Counted from the stretch's first letter, positions 10,742-20,161 are shown. The stretch is 64,000 nt of DNA from Novosphingopyxis baekryungensis DSM 16222 (GCF_000420305.1 NZ_ATUR01000004.1:186001-250000), one strand, 5' to 3'. Program-made: numbers and translations. Notes: a model not told the origin generated them from the sequence alone.

Positions 10742-11461
10742 GTGATCGAAGTACCTGTAACCCTTTTCATCGACGGCGAAGCGCTGGTGGTCGACAAGCC
10801 CGCCGGGCTGGATGTCGACACACCCAAGCGCGGCGGCTTCAGCCTTGTGTCCATGCTGGGCGCACTGCGCTTCGGCTTCAAGCGGGAGCCGAGCGCAGTG
10901 CACCGGCTGGACCGGGACACGTCGGGCTGCCTCCTGCTGGCGCGGCATCCCAAGGCGCATGCCCGCTTCGCCAAGGCCTTCGAGGATGGGCTGGTCGAGA
11001 AAGTCTATCTCGGCATTCTGGACGGTGTGCCGGAACAGCGAGAAGGCACGATCGAACTGTCGCTGGCGAAGCAAAGCTCCAAGGAGCGCGGCTGGCGCAT
11101 GATTGCCGCCAAGGCCGGCAAGACTGCGGTGACCCATTGGCGCGTCGTGGCCGAGGAACATGGCAAGGCGCTGGTCGAGTTTCGCCCGGAAACCGGACGC
11201 ACCCATCAGCTGCGCGCCCATGCGCTGTATGGCATCGGCATCCCGCTGATGGGCGATCCGGTCTATGGCACTGGCGAGCAGACCTTGCTCCACGCCAGCG
11301 CCATCCGGCTGCAACGCGACGGGAAGGACCCCGTGGAAGCACATGCGCCGCTACCGAAGATCTTCCTGTCCCACGGGTTCAGCGATCCGCAGCCGGCGCT
11401 CCATCCAGTGCCAGACACGCCGAAGGCAGCGCCTGCCGACGAAGCCGATGCGCGTTCCTGA
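10742..11461 (+). CDS. RluA-family RNA pseudouridine synthase
   Basis: The 239-residue enzyme has the RluA catalytic motif HRLDRDTSGCLLLAR near residue 57, with the catalytic Asp, and the C-terminal RPETGRTHQLRAHALYGIGIPLMGDPVYG. No S4 domain is present, so it belongs to the short RluA-like group that modifies 23S rRNA or tRNA; the target is not identifiable. GTG 10742 is the best start (VIEVPVTLFIDGEALVVDKP) although its ribosome-binding site is weak. The last 14 nt overlap arfB in a different frame. Confidence 0.85.
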   Translation: MIEVPVTLFIDGEALVVDKPAGLDVDTPKRGGFSLVSMLGALRFGFKREPSAVHRLDRDTSGCLLLARHPKAHARFAKAFEDGLVEKVYLGILDGVPEQREGTIELSLAKQSSKERGWRMIAAKAGKTAVTHWRVVAEEHGKALVEFRPETGRTHQLRAHALYGIGIPLMGDPVYGTGEQTLLHASAIRLQRDGKDPVEAHAPLPKIFLSHGFSDPQPALHPVPDTPKAAPADEADARS

Positions 11462-11843
11462 AGAATATATCGACGAAAGCTTTTTGGCCGGATCCGGCCC
11501 GGGCGGCCAGAATGTCAACAAGGTGGAAACGACCGCGCAACTGCGCGTGAATATTTTCGCCCTCGGCCTGCAGCCCTATGCCTATCGGCAGCTGAAGGAT
11601 CTGGCCGGTTCGAAACTGACCAAGGACGGCGTGCTGGTGATCACGGCGCGCACACACCGCACGCGCGAAGCCAATCGGGACGAGGCGCGGAGGCGGCTCA
11701 CCGCGTTGCTGACCAAGGCGCATCATCGCGATGCCAAGCGCCGCAAGACCAAACCCAGCCGCGCCGCCAAGGCCCGCCGGGTCGAGGGCAAGAAGAAACG
11801 CAGCGCGGTGAAGCAGAAACGTGGCCGCGTGACGCTGGATTGA
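11448..11843 (+). CDS. arfB: Ribosome rescue factor, peptidyl-tRNA hydrolase ArfB
   Basis: The product has 131 residues and the GGQ motif in SGPGGQNVNKVETTAQLR (about residues 16-33), followed by a long Lys/Arg-rich C-terminal tail. The tail inserts in the empty mRNA channel of stalled ribosomes, and the GGQ loop releases the nascent chain. ATG 11448 (MRVPEEYIDESF) lies inside the end of the rluA-like gene, so the two genes overlap by 14 nt and are probably translationally linked. Confidence 0.93.
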   Translation: MRVPEEYIDESFLAGSGPGGQNVNKVETTAQLRVNIFALGLQPYAYRQLKDLAGSKLTKDGVLVITARTHRTREANRDEARRRLTALLTKAHHRDAKRRKTKPSRAAKARRVEGKKKRSAVKQKRGRVTLD

Positions 11844-11917
11844 AATTGGGCGACTGGAACCGGCGCCCGCGCTCGCAACCGCCGTCCGAATAACGACAAG
11901 AATTGAGGAAGTAAGAG

Positions 11918-12412
11918 ATGTTCGCCTTCGATATCGACCCCGACATGCCCACAGCGCAGCGCTGGGACGAGATCATGGCCGCCGCCGACGCCCTGACCGA
12001 GGGTGAAGCCGATGCGGTGGCCAATATGGCCAATGTGGCCGCGCTGCTGTGGCAATTCCTGCCGGACGTGAACTGGACCGGTTTCTACCGCATGTCCGGG
12101 GGCGAACTGGTGCTCGGCCCGTTCCAGGGCAAGGCGGCCTGTATCCGCATTCCGGTGGGGAAAGGCGTGTGCGGCGCAGCCGTGGCGGACAAGGCGACGC
12201 AGCTGGTGGCAGATGTGCACGCGTTCGAAGGGCATATTGCCTGCGATGCGGAGAGCCGGGCCGAACTGGTGGTGCCGCTGCTGCGCGATGGGGAGGTGCT
12301 CGGCGTGATCGATCTGGACAGCCCAACGCCGTCGCGATTCTCGAATGAGGATGCCGCCGGATGCGAGCGGCTGGCCGAAATGCTGGTGTCCCGCCTGCCC
12401 GCCGCCTTGTAG
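11918..12412 (+). CDS. msrC: GAF-domain free methionine-(R)-sulfoxide reductase
   Basis: The 164-residue protein is a single GAF domain with NWTGFYRM near residue 52 and the three family cysteines in CIRIPVGKGVCGAAV and HIACDAESRAELVVPL. These Cys residues perform the thiol chemistry of fRMsr (MsrC), which reduces free methionine-R-sulfoxide. It repairs oxidised free methionine in the cytoplasm using thioredoxin. It follows arfB by 74 nt. Confidence 0.9.
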   Translation: MFAFDIDPDMPTAQRWDEIMAAADALTEGEADAVANMANVAALLWQFLPDVNWTGFYRMSGGELVLGPFQGKAACIRIPVGKGVCGAAVADKATQLVADVHAFEGHIACDAESRAELVVPLLRDGEVLGVIDLDSPTPSRFSNEDAAGCERLAEMLVSRLPAAL

Positions 12413-12574
12413 CAACCGATCAAGTAAGCGCGGGTGCAACCGCTTCAAAACGGGACGAATTTTCAGCACGCCACGCGCCCACTGGTGGCAAGCGGCTGTA
12501 AATGTTAAGGAACTCTTAAGCAAACGCGCACGTTCGACTTGGAAGATGCGGACGGCCTTAGGAGCGACCTGATC

Positions 12575-13456
12575 ATGAAAAATTTCGCCTGTTTATGGAT
12601 GTCTGCCCCGCTATTGGCCGTGGCAGCGCCAGCATTGGCCGCGCCGGACTCTCCGCGCTACGAACCTTATGGCGCGGAATATGCGCCCACCGCGCCTTAC
12701 GACGAGGGTGCCTATGCCTGGAACGACCGGGTCTATTCCGAACAGGATTCACAGACTGGCGTGTATGACGGCACCTGGACCGGCAATTATGTCGACGATC
12801 AGGGCCGCGTCTATCAGGGCGAATGGAACGGGACCTATGTCGACGAAAACGGCCAGGCCTATCGCGGCAATTATCGCGGCACATCCGTCGGCGCACCGCG
12901 CTACGGCTATGAAACCGGTGGCAATGCCCGCGCCCCTTATGCGCAAGATGGCGACTATCCGGTCGCTTACCGGAATGGTGATCGCCGCTATGCGCCGGGA
13001 TATGACAGCCGGTATCCGCGACAGGACAATGGCGTTGGCGGCGCGGTGATTGGCGGCGTGGCGGGCGGCATTGCCGGCAATCTTATCGGCGGGCGCGGCA
13101 ATCGTCTTGCCGGCACGCTTATCGGTGGCGGCCTTGGCGCGGCAGCTGGTTATGCCATCGACCGGGCGGAGGATCGCGGACGCACGCCGGTGCGTGGTTA
13201 TACCGATGGCCGGCCCTATGATCCACGCTATGCAGATCCGCGTTATGCCGACCGCGCTGGCGCCCATTATGTTTATGGCACACCGACCGGCTATGGCTGG
13301 CAGGGACAGCCTGTGGCCAATGGCTATTACGCCCAGCCGCAAAACTATGGGGGCACCACCACCACCGTCGTGGTCGTACCGGGACAGACCACCTCCACGA
13401 CGACCACGACCGTGACCGAGGAATATGTCGATGTCAGTAGCGGCCAACGCCGCTAA
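12575..13456 (+). CDS. Secreted Gly-zipper protein with MORN-like Tyr/Gly repeats
   Basis: The protein has 293 residues. Residues 1-22 form a Sec signal (LLAVAAPALA). Residues 60-110 contain two copies of a Y-x-G-x-W-x-G-x-YVD-x2-G repeat that resembles MORN repeats. Residues 165-205 form a glycine-zipper hairpin of the 17-kDa-antigen type (GGAVIGGVAGGIAGNLIGG). The tail is Thr/Val-rich. The zipper suggests insertion in or association with the outer membrane. ATG 12575 follows AGGAG at 12561-12565. Function unknown. Confidence 0.8.
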   Translation: MKNFACLWMSAPLLAVAAPALAAPDSPRYEPYGAEYAPTAPYDEGAYAWNDRVYSEQDSQTGVYDGTWTGNYVDDQGRVYQGEWNGTYVDENGQAYRGNYRGTSVGAPRYGYETGGNARAPYAQDGDYPVAYRNGDRRYAPGYDSRYPRQDNGVGGAVIGGVAGGIAGNLIGGRGNRLAGTLIGGGLGAAAGYAIDRAEDRGRTPVRGYTDGRPYDPRYADPRYADRAGAHYVYGTPTGYGWQGQPVANGYYAQPQNYGGTTTTVVVVPGQTTSTTTTTVTEEYVDVSSGQRR

Positions 13457-13505
13457 CGGCTGCTAAGCAGGGGCTGCAACCGCTGAGGCGTTCCGATATT
13501 TGCAA

Positions 13506-13544
13506 TAAAAAACCCCGCCACCATCATGGTCGGCGGGGTTTTTT
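13506..13544. terminator. Bidirectional terminator between the Gly-zipper gene and bpt
   Basis: AACCCCGCC (13511-13519) pairs with GGCGGGGTT (13532-13540), and the inside extends with ACCAT/ATGGT. A-runs precede it and T-runs follow it, so it can end both convergent genes. Confidence 0.9.
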
Positions 13545-13573
13545 ATGAGCCGGGTGCCACGCTCGCGGGCGGA

Positions 13574-14317
13574 TTACCGCCCCGGTGGATCGAACCGCTC
13601 CCACCCATCGGGGCCAAGCTTTTCCAGAGGACGATAGCGGATTTTATACTGCATCCGGTCGGACCCTTCGACCCAATAGCCCAGATAGACATAAGGCAGC
13701 CCGGCTTTGCGGGCGCGCAAGATGTGATCGAGAATGATGTAATTGCCCAGCCCCTTGCGATCCTCGCAGGCGGGATCGAAAAAGCTGTAGATCATCGACA
13801 ATCCATCGGACTGCTGATCGGTCAGACAGGCACCGACCAATTTGCCGGGGCGGCCGTCCACGGCGGGCTCGCGATATTCGATCACATAGCTGTTCACGGG
13901 CGTCTGCTCGACCATGTCGGCATAATCCGTATCGTCCATGTCGTTCATCCCGCCGTCGGGATGGCGGGTGGTGAGATAATTGCGCAGCAGCTCATATTGC
14001 TCGGACGTGGACCAGGGGCGGCAGGCGGTGACCTGCAGATCTTCGTTCCGGCGGATCAGCTTGCGCTGCGTCGCACCGGGCGAAAACTCATTGGCCAGGA
14101 CGCGCACCGACACACAGGCGCGGCAGTCCGCACAACTGGGCCGATAGGCGACATTCTGGCTGCGCCGAAAGCCTATCCGCCCCAGCGCGTCGTTGAGTTC
14201 ATCGGCGTGCGTGCCGTTGAGTTCGGTGAACACCTTCCGCTCGGTGCGCCCGGGAAGATAGGGGCACGGCGCGGGGTTGGTCAGGAAAAATCGGGGGAAG
14301 CGTACCGGTGCGCTCAC
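13574..14317 (-). CDS. bpt: Aspartate/glutamate leucyl-transferase (bacterial protein transferase)
   Basis: The 247-residue enzyme attaches leucine from Leu-tRNA to N-terminal Asp or Glu, creating primary N-degrons for ClpS-ClpAP. It shows the N-terminal [16 protein letters not shown], the paired cysteines in [12 protein letters not shown] near residue 62, and the C-terminal GNYIILDHI and [17 protein letters not shown] of the ATE1/Bpt C-domain. Length and motifs match alphaproteobacterial Bpt. It shares a terminator with the convergent Gly-zipper gene. The upstream gap holds a weak 7-bp inverted repeat (14406-14412 / 14424-14430) of unknown meaning. Confidence 0.94.
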   Translation of the reverse strand: MSAPVRFPRFFLTNPAPCPYLPGRTERKVFTELNGTHADELNDALGRIGFRRSQNVAYRPSCADCRACVSVRVLANEFSPGATQRKLIRRNEDLQVTACRPWSTSEQYELLRNYLTTRHPDGGMNDMDDTDYADMVEQTPVNSYVIEYREPAVDGRPGKLVGACLTDQQSDGLSMIYSFFDPACEDRKGLGNYIILDHILRARKAGLPYVYLGYWVEGSDRMQYKIRYRPLEKLGPDGWERFDPPGR

Positions 14318-14459
14318 GGGGAATAATGGTCCTGGCCAGTGAAAGAGACATGCGTGTGAAGAAGGAATCTAGGCGCAGCGATTCCTCATGGAAAGCCGAT
14401 TTACCACGTTTCGGCGCAAGATTGAAACGTCTGGGTCGATAGTTGGGCGCCCGAGTCGC

Positions 14460-15737
14460 TCAGTCCATCTCCACACGGTGCACCGCATATCCCTCATCCA
14501 GCAGTTCGCTGATGAGGGCATCGAGCTGCGGCTTGTCGCGCGCTTCGCATTCGATATCGGTGATCAATCCCTTGGCCGGCAGGTTGGTGAAAATACGCTG
14601 ATGATAGATCTCGATGATGTTGACGCGGTGCGCATCGAATATCCGCATCACGCGGAACAACGCGCCGGGGCGATCCTGCAAGGTGATCCGCAGACGGGAT
14701 AGCTGGCCCGAGCGCGCCAGATCACGGATCAGCACATTGGCCAGAAGGCGGGTATCGATATTGCCGCCGCACAGCACCAGCCCGACATTCTTGCCCTTGA
14801 AGCGTTCCGGCGCATCCAGCACGGCAGCGAGGCCGGCAGCGCCCGCCCCTTCCACCACGGTCTTCTCGATCTGCAGCAGCAGGCTGACCGCGCGCTCCAG
14901 CTGCGGCTCGCTGACCAGCAGAATATCGTTCACACGCTCGGCGATCCATTGCCGCGTGAGGGCGCCCGGCTCCTTCACCGCAATACCCTCGGCAAGCGTA
15001 TCGCCCGCGCATTCGCCCGTGCCGCCCTTCACCGCGCCGAACATGGACGGATAGAGCTCCGCCTCCACGCCCACCATCTCGATGCCGGGCTTGACCGCGC
15101 GCGCCGCCGTGGCGATTCCGGACATCAGCCCGCCGCCGCCGATCGGCACGACCATGACATCGAGATCCGGGACGACATCGAGCATTTCCAGCGCGATCGT
15201 TCCCTGCCCGGCCGCCACGTCCGGATCGTCGAACGGATGGACGAAGGTCAGCCCCTGTTCCTTCTCCAGCTGGCGGGCATGGGCATAGGCGTCATCGAAC
15301 TTCTCGCCGAACAGCACCACCTGGCCGCCCACGCTTTCCGTCTGCTTCACCTTCACCACCGGCGTCGTGACCGGCATGACGATGGTGGCCGGAATACCGA
15401 GCCGGGTGGCGTGATAGCTGAGGCCCTGCGCGTGATTGCCGGCAGACGCGGCAATCACGCCCTTGGAGCGGCGCTCCTCGCTCATCAGCAACAGCGCGTT
15501 GAGCGCGCCGCGCTCCTTGAAGCTGGCGGTGAACTGATGGTTTTCGAACTTCAGATAGATGTTCGCCCCGGTCATCTCGCTCAGCGTGCGGCTATAGGTC
15601 GTTGCCGTGCGGATGATCGACCCCTCCAGCCGCTCGGCCGCGGCACGGACATGGTCCACGGTCAGAAGGCTGGCGGCCTCTTGCGCGCTGACAGGGTGGG
15701 CGGCGGGCGGGGCGGCGATGCTGGACTGCTCGTTCAT
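14460..15737 (-). CDS. ilvA: Threonine ammonia-lyase with C-terminal ACT domain
   Basis: The protein has 425 residues. The PLP lysine lies in FTASFKERGALN near residue 72, and a phosphate-binding GGGGLMSG near residue 200. A C-terminal ACT-like domain begins at LRITLQDRPGALFRVMRIF near residue 350. It converts threonine to 2-oxobutyrate for isoleucine synthesis or threonine breakdown. The single ACT domain and 425-residue length fit the group shared by many alphaproteobacteria; biosynthetic versus catabolic use cannot be settled here. It is divergent from the HIBADH-like gene. Confidence 0.92.
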   Translation of the reverse strand: MNEQSSIAAPPAAHPVSAQEAASLLTVDHVRAAAERLEGSIIRTATTYSRTLSEMTGANIYLKFENHQFTASFKERGALNALLLMSEERRSKGVIAASAGNHAQGLSYHATRLGIPATIVMPVTTPVVKVKQTESVGGQVVLFGEKFDDAYAHARQLEKEQGLTFVHPFDDPDVAAGQGTIALEMLDVVPDLDVMVVPIGGGGLMSGIATAARAVKPGIEMVGVEAELYPSMFGAVKGGTGECAGDTLAEGIAVKEPGALTRQWIAERVNDILLVSEPQLERAVSLLLQIEKTVVEGAGAAGLAAVLDAPERFKGKNVGLVLCGGNIDTRLLANVLIRDLARSGQLSRLRITLQDRPGALFRVMRIFDAHRVNIIEIYHQRIFTNLPAKGLITDIECEARDKPQLDALISELLDEGYAVHRVEMD

Positions 15738-15793
15738 GGCAGCGGGCTATCCTGTCTGGTCCTGACGTGCAACGCCCGTTAAGGGTAGATGCC

Positions 15794-16675
15794 ATGACCA
15801 AAATCGCATTTATCGGGCTCGGCGTGATGGGCTTTCCCATGGCCGGCCATCTGGCCGCCGCCGGGCATGACCTCACCGTCTACAATCGCACCACATCCAA
15901 AGCGCAAAGCTGGGTGCAACAGCATGGCGGTGCATCGGCCGCGTCGCCGAAAGAGGCAGCGTCCGGCGCAGATATCATATTCACCTGCGTCGGGAATGAC
16001 GACGATCTGCGCTCGGTCACGCTGGGGGATAACGGCGCATTTGCCGGCCTTTCCAAAGGCGCGCTATTTGTCGATCACAGCACCGTATCGGCAGATGTCG
16101 CCCATCAGCTGGCCGATCTTCTGGCGGAACAGGGCTGCGAGAGCATCGATGCACCGGTATCCGGCGGCCAAGCTGGGGCGGAAAATGGCAAGCTGGCCAT
16201 CATGTGCGGCGGATCGGACTCGGCGATGGACCGCGCCCGCCCGGTGATGGACGTCTACGCCGCGCGCATCGTCCATATCGGCGGCGTCGGGGCCGGGCAG
16301 ACCACCAAGATGGTCAACCAGATCTGCATCGCAGGCGTTCTTGCCGGCCTTTCGGAAGGGATAAGATTTGCGCAGGCGAGCGCGCTCGATCTCGGCAAGG
16401 TAAAGGACGCCATTTCCGGCGGCGCCGCGCAAAGCTGGCAGATGGACAATCGCTGGGACAGCATGACGCAGGGCCAGTTCGATTTCGGCTTTGCCATCGA
16501 CTGGATGCGCAAGGATCTTGGGCTGGCGCTCGAAGAGGCGCGCCGCAATGGCGCCAGCCTGCCGACGGCAGCGGCGGTCGATCAATATTATGCCGAGGTT
16601 CAGGCCATGGGCGGCAATCGCCAGGACACGAGCGCGCTGATCCGGCGGCTGCGCAAGAGCGGAGAGAGCAATTGA
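15794..16675 (+). CDS. NAD(P)-dependent oxidoreductase, 3-hydroxyisobutyrate dehydrogenase family
   Basis: The 293-residue protein starts with a dinucleotide-binding loop, IAFIGLGVMGFPMAGHL. It then shows the family's substrate-site segment DAPVSGGQAGAENGKLAIMCGG near residue 120 and TTKMVNQ near residue 172 with the catalytic-site Lys/Asn. Members oxidise beta-hydroxyacids such as 3-hydroxyisobutyrate or tartronate semialdehyde; the exact substrate cannot be read. ATG 15794 gives the standard N-terminus. Its TGA overlaps the TTG start of the downstream amidohydrolase (16672-16675). Confidence 0.88.
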   Translation: MTKIAFIGLGVMGFPMAGHLAAAGHDLTVYNRTTSKAQSWVQQHGGASAASPKEAASGADIIFTCVGNDDDLRSVTLGDNGAFAGLSKGALFVDHSTVSADVAHQLADLLAEQGCESIDAPVSGGQAGAENGKLAIMCGGSDSAMDRARPVMDVYAARIVHIGGVGAGQTTKMVNQICIAGVLAGLSEGIRFAQASALDLGKVKDAISGGAAQSWQMDNRWDSMTQGQFDFGFAIDWMRKDLGLALEEARRNGASLPTAAAVDQYYAEVQAMGGNRQDTSALIRRLRKSGESN

Positions 16676-18330
16676 CGCTGAAACATCGATTGGCGGGCGC
16701 GTTTCTGCTCGCATCCAGCTTGCTGGCGACGCCTGCTTTGGCCGACGGGCTCTATGATAATGTCAACGGCATGACGCTGGACGAAGATGGAAAACTCATC
16801 CGCTTCACCGGCATCCTGATCGACCGTGATGGCAAGGTCAGCAAGCTGCTGGGCCGAAAGGACAAACGCCCGCGCGAGCTGGATTGGCGTGAGGACGGCG
16901 ACGGCCGCACGCTGATGCCGGGCTTCATCGATGCGCATGGCCATGTCATGGGCCTCGGCTTCCAGCAGCTCACGCTCGACCTGTCCGCCACCACGTCGCT
17001 TGAAGAGGCGCAGGCCGCCATCGCCGCCTATGCGCAGAAGTTCCCGGATCGCCAATGGATCATCGGCCGCGGCTGGAATCAGGAAAGCTGGGGCCTCGGG
17101 CGTTTCCCGACGGCCGCTGAGCTCGACGCGATCGTGCCGGGCAGACCGGTCTGGCTGGAGCGGGTCGACGGCCATGCCGGCTGGGCCAACAGCGCCGCCA
17201 TGTCGGTGGCCGGTATTACCGGCAAGACGAAATCTCCTGCCGGTGGCCGCATCGAAATGCAGGATGGCAAACCGAGCGGCGTCTTCGTCGACAATGCGTC
17301 CTCGCTTATCCAGCAATTTGTGCCCGTACCGCGCCCCGGGGAACGCGATCTCGCCTTGGCCGAGGCGCAGGCGCTGCTCCTGTCCAAGGGGGTCACCGCC
17401 ACCGCAGACATGGGCGTAACTATTGAGGATTGGCAGAGCTATCGCCGGGCTGGCGATGCCGGCTGGCTGAATATGCACGTGGCGGCCTATGCGGCGGGCG
17501 TAGACCAGATGGTGCTGATCGCCGGACCGAAGCCCACGCCCTGGCTCTATGATGACAAGCTGAAGCTTGCCGGCGTGAAGCTGTATCTTGACGGCGCACT
17601 GGGCAGCCGCGGCGCGTGGCTCAAGCAGCCCTATGCCGATGCGCCGGGGGAAACCGGCCTGCCGATGCTGGGCAGCGCCGAACTGCGCAATCTCATGAGC
17701 CGCGCAGCCATGGACGGGTTCCAGACCGCTGTGCACGCCATTGGCGATGCTGCCAATGCGGAGGTCATCGGCGCGGTCGATGAATTGGCCGAAACATATA
17801 AGGGCGATCGCCGCTGGCGCATCGAGCATGTCCAGATCGTCGACCCCGTCGATCTGCCCAAACTTGGCGAGCATGGCATTATTTCGTCGATGCAACCGGT
17901 CCACCAGACAAGCGACCGGACCATGGCCGAAGCGCGATTGGGCCCGCAGCGGCTGGACGGAGCCTATGCCTGGCGCTCCATACTCGACCAGGGGGGCATG
18001 CTGGCCTTCGGATCCGATTATCCGGTGGAATCCCCCGATCCTTTCGCCGGGTTCGCAGCCGCCATCTCGCGCACGGGAACGGATGGTCAGCCTTTTGGCG
18101 GATGGCGCCCGCAGGACGCGGTCAGCCGCACACAGGCCTTGGCAGCGTTCACGACCGCCGCCGCCTATGCGCAGTTCGCAGAAGACGTGATCGGCAGCCT
18201 CACGCCCGGCCACCGCGCCGATTTCATCCTCATCGATCGTGATATCATGCTGGCCAGCCCGACGGAAATTCGCGCGACACAGCTGCTGGAAACATGGGTC
18301 AACGGGAAGCCGGCCTATCGCGCGAAATGA
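16672..18330 (+). CDS. Secreted amidohydrolase (YtcJ-like, PF07969)
   Basis: The protein has 552 residues. Residues 1-25 form a Sec signal peptide (LAGAFLLASSLLATPALA). The metal-dependent amidohydrolase barrel shows GFIDAHGHVMG near residue 85, HAIGDAANAEV near residue 355, the IEHVQ segment near residue 385 and GSDYPVE near residue 450. TTG 16672 is the start because the signal peptide begins there and the codon overlaps the previous TGA as TTGA. Related YtcJ proteins hydrolyse diverse amides; the substrate is unknown. A periplasmic location follows from the signal. Confidence 0.85.
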   Translation: MTLKHRLAGAFLLASSLLATPALADGLYDNVNGMTLDEDGKLIRFTGILIDRDGKVSKLLGRKDKRPRELDWREDGDGRTLMPGFIDAHGHVMGLGFQQLTLDLSATTSLEEAQAAIAAYAQKFPDRQWIIGRGWNQESWGLGRFPTAAELDAIVPGRPVWLERVDGHAGWANSAAMSVAGITGKTKSPAGGRIEMQDGKPSGVFVDNASSLIQQFVPVPRPGERDLALAEAQALLLSKGVTATADMGVTIEDWQSYRRAGDAGWLNMHVAAYAAGVDQMVLIAGPKPTPWLYDDKLKLAGVKLYLDGALGSRGAWLKQPYADAPGETGLPMLGSAELRNLMSRAAMDGFQTAVHAIGDAANAEVIGAVDELAETYKGDRRWRIEHVQIVDPVDLPKLGEHGIISSMQPVHQTSDRTMAEARLGPQRLDGAYAWRSILDQGGMLAFGSDYPVESPDPFAGFAAAISRTGTDGQPFGGWRPQDAVSRTQALAAFTTAAAYAQFAEDVIGSLTPGHRADFILIDRDIMLASPTEIRATQLLETWVNGKPAYRAK

Positions 18331-18419
18331 ATCGCAGTTTCATGCTGCAGTGCAACTATTGATTAGTCGGTGCTTGGCTGCTAGCAATTTAAGGCTTGTT
18401 ATAAGCAGGGAGAATTAAA

Positions 18420-18659
18420 ATGAAGATTGGGAAGCTAGCAGCAGCAGCCGCTGTTCTTTCGCTCACGGCAACACCAGCGCTTGCTCAGGCGTCCTCTGCA
18501 GAGCTGTCGGTAGCCAACGTGCAGCGCGATGGCGGGCTGTTCGATAGCGAGAGCGATCTCGCCGGTAGCAATGTGCTGATTGGTATTGCCATTGTCGCAG
18601 CCATCATTGGTGCGATTGTGGTCGTTGCTGACGATGACGATGAGCCAGTCAGCCCCTGA
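18420..18659 (+). CDS. Small exported membrane protein, unknown function
   Basis: The 79-residue product has a Sec signal (residues 1-22, ending TPALA), a polar stretch, one hydrophobic segment of about 20 residues (VLIGIAIVAAIIGAIVVVA) and an acidic DDDDEP tail. An AGGGAG at 18408-18413 precedes ATG 18420. I do not recognise a named family. A terminator 22 nt downstream shows it is a real transcription unit. Confidence 0.7.
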   Translation: MKIGKLAAAAAVLSLTATPALAQASSAELSVANVQRDGGLFDSESDLAGSNVLIGIAIVAAIIGAIVVVADDDDEPVSP

Positions 18660-18680
18660 CTTACCCGGTTATATTTTAGA

Positions 18681-18712
18681 AAAGGGAGCGCTTGTTCGCT
18701 CCCTTTTTTTTG
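18681..18712. terminator. Terminator after the small membrane protein
   Basis: GGGAGCG and CGCTCCC form a 7-bp stem around CTTGTT, followed by eight T. AAAA before the stem also allows termination from the opposite strand, where the helicase gene ends 45 nt away. Confidence 0.9.
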
Positions 18713-18757
18713 GCTGCTTCAAAGGACAGCCCATGGTCCGCCTATCGGAACGCGCGC

Positions 18758-20161
18758 TTACACGCCGACGCTGAGAAAATCGGGAACGGGCCCGTTCCAA
18801 TCACCAGGCGTGCTCGCAGCGACGGTTTCGGAGCGTGCGCTACGGCGCGGTTCTTTGCTGCGCTTTTCCGGTAGTGCTGCCGCCGGTCGCTCCATCTCTT
18901 CCACCGGAGCCACGGCTTTTTCTTCCGCCGCTTTGGAAGCGTCCTGCCGGGATTTGCGCGTGCGTGCGGACCGGCGTTTTGGCGGTGCGGCCTCGCCATC
19001 GGAACTGCCTTCGCCGTCGCGCGTCCCTTCGGGCGCCGGCTCAGACGATGCGTCTTCCCCACGCGAGATCGTTGTCCCAATCAGCTTTTCGATATTCTCG
19101 AGCGCTTCTTCATCATCGGGCGTGACGAAAGTATACGCTATGCCGTTGGCTCCTGCGCGTCCGGTGCGGCCGATGCGATGCACATAATCGTCCGGATGCC
19201 AGGGGCAATCGAAGTTGAAGACGTGGCTTACGCCCTTCACGTCCAGACCGCGCGCCGCCACATCGGACGCGACGAGGATGTTGACCTTGCCTTCCTTGAA
19301 CAGGTTCAGCTCGGCGATGCGCGCCGATTGGTCCATGTCTCCATGGATCTCCCCGCTGGAGAAACCGCGCTTCTGCAGATCCTTGTTGAGATCGCGCACG
19401 GTGGTCTTGCGGTTGCAGAACACGATGGCGGTCTGCACCTTGTCCTTTTCAAGCAAAGCCCGCAGCTTGGCCTTCTTGGTTCGCGATGTGACCTTGATCA
19501 GGCGCTGATCGATATTGGTGGCTGCCGTGGCGGGGCGCGCCACTTCGATATGCTTGGGATTGGACAGGAAGCGGTCGGCCAGCTTCTTGATCGGCCCCGG
19601 CATCGTCGCAGAAAACAGCAGCGTCTGCCGTGTCGCCGGCAGTTTGGAACAGATATTCTCGATGTCGGGAATGAATCCCATGTCGAGCATGCGGTCCGCC
19701 TCGTCGATCACCAGCAGCTCGCAGCCATTGAGGAGGATCTTGCCCCGTTCGAACAGATCCATCAGGCGCCCGGGCGTGGCGATGAGCACGTCGACGCCTT
19801 TTTCCAGCGCCTTCAACTGATCGCCCATGGAAACGCCGCCGATAAGCAGCGCCATGTTGAGCTTGTGATTGCGACCATATTGCTCGAAATTTTCGGCAAC
19901 CTGCGCCGCCAGTTCGCGCGTCGGCTCCAGAATCAGCGACCGGGGCATCCGCGCGCGGCTGCGCCCCTGGGCCAGAATGTCGATCATCGGCAGCACGAAG
20001 CTCGCCGTCTTGCCGGTACCGGTCTGCGCCACACCGATAATGTCGCGCATCATCAGCACGGATGGAATCGCATTGGCCTGAATCGGGGTCGGCTCGGTAT
20101 AGCCGGCCTCATTGACCGCTTTCAGTAGCTCATCGGAAAGACCGAGATCGGCGAAGTTCAT
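18758..20161 (-). CDS. DEAD-box ATP-dependent RNA helicase (RhlE-like)
   Basis: The helicase has 467 residues. The Q motif is YTEPTPIQANAIP near residue 25, motif I AQTGTGKTASF, motif II VIDEADRMLDMGF, motif III FSATMPG, and motif VI HRIGRTGRAG. The last 95 residues are low complexity, rich in Glu, Arg, Ala and Lys, a common RNA-binding tail. ATG 20161 (MNFADLGLSDELL) is the canonical start; an earlier in-frame ATG adds 10 unconserved residues. It probably unwinds rRNA or mRNA structure. Its 5' leader has competing pairings (20248-20283). Confidence 0.93.
   Translation of the reverse strand: MNFADLGLSDELLKAVNEAGYTEPTPIQANAIPSVLMMRDIIGVAQTGTGKTASFVLPMIDILAQGRSRARMPRSLILEPTRELAAQVAENFEQYGRNHKLNMALLIGGVSMGDQLKALEKGVDVLIATPGRLMDLFERGKILLNGCELLVIDEADRMLDMGFIPDIENICSKLPATRQTLLFSATMPGPIKKLADRFLSNPKHIEVARPATAATNIDQRLIKVTSRTKKAKLRALLEKDKVQTAIVFCNRKTTVRDLNKDLQKRGFSSGEIHGDMDQSARIAELNLFKEGKVNILVASDVAARGLDVKGVSHVFNFDCPWHPDDYVHRIGRTGRAGANGIAYTFVTPDDEEALENIEKLIGTTISRGEDASSEPAPEGTRDGEGSSDGEAAPPKRRSARTRKSRQDASKAAEEKAVAPVEEMERPAAALPEKRSKEPRRSARSETVAASTPGDWNGPVPDFLSVGV

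Noticed and set aside
16600-18213. 537-codon open frame antisense to the amidohydrolase
   Set aside because: It is a shadow of a gene with a signal peptide and metal-site motifs on the other strand.
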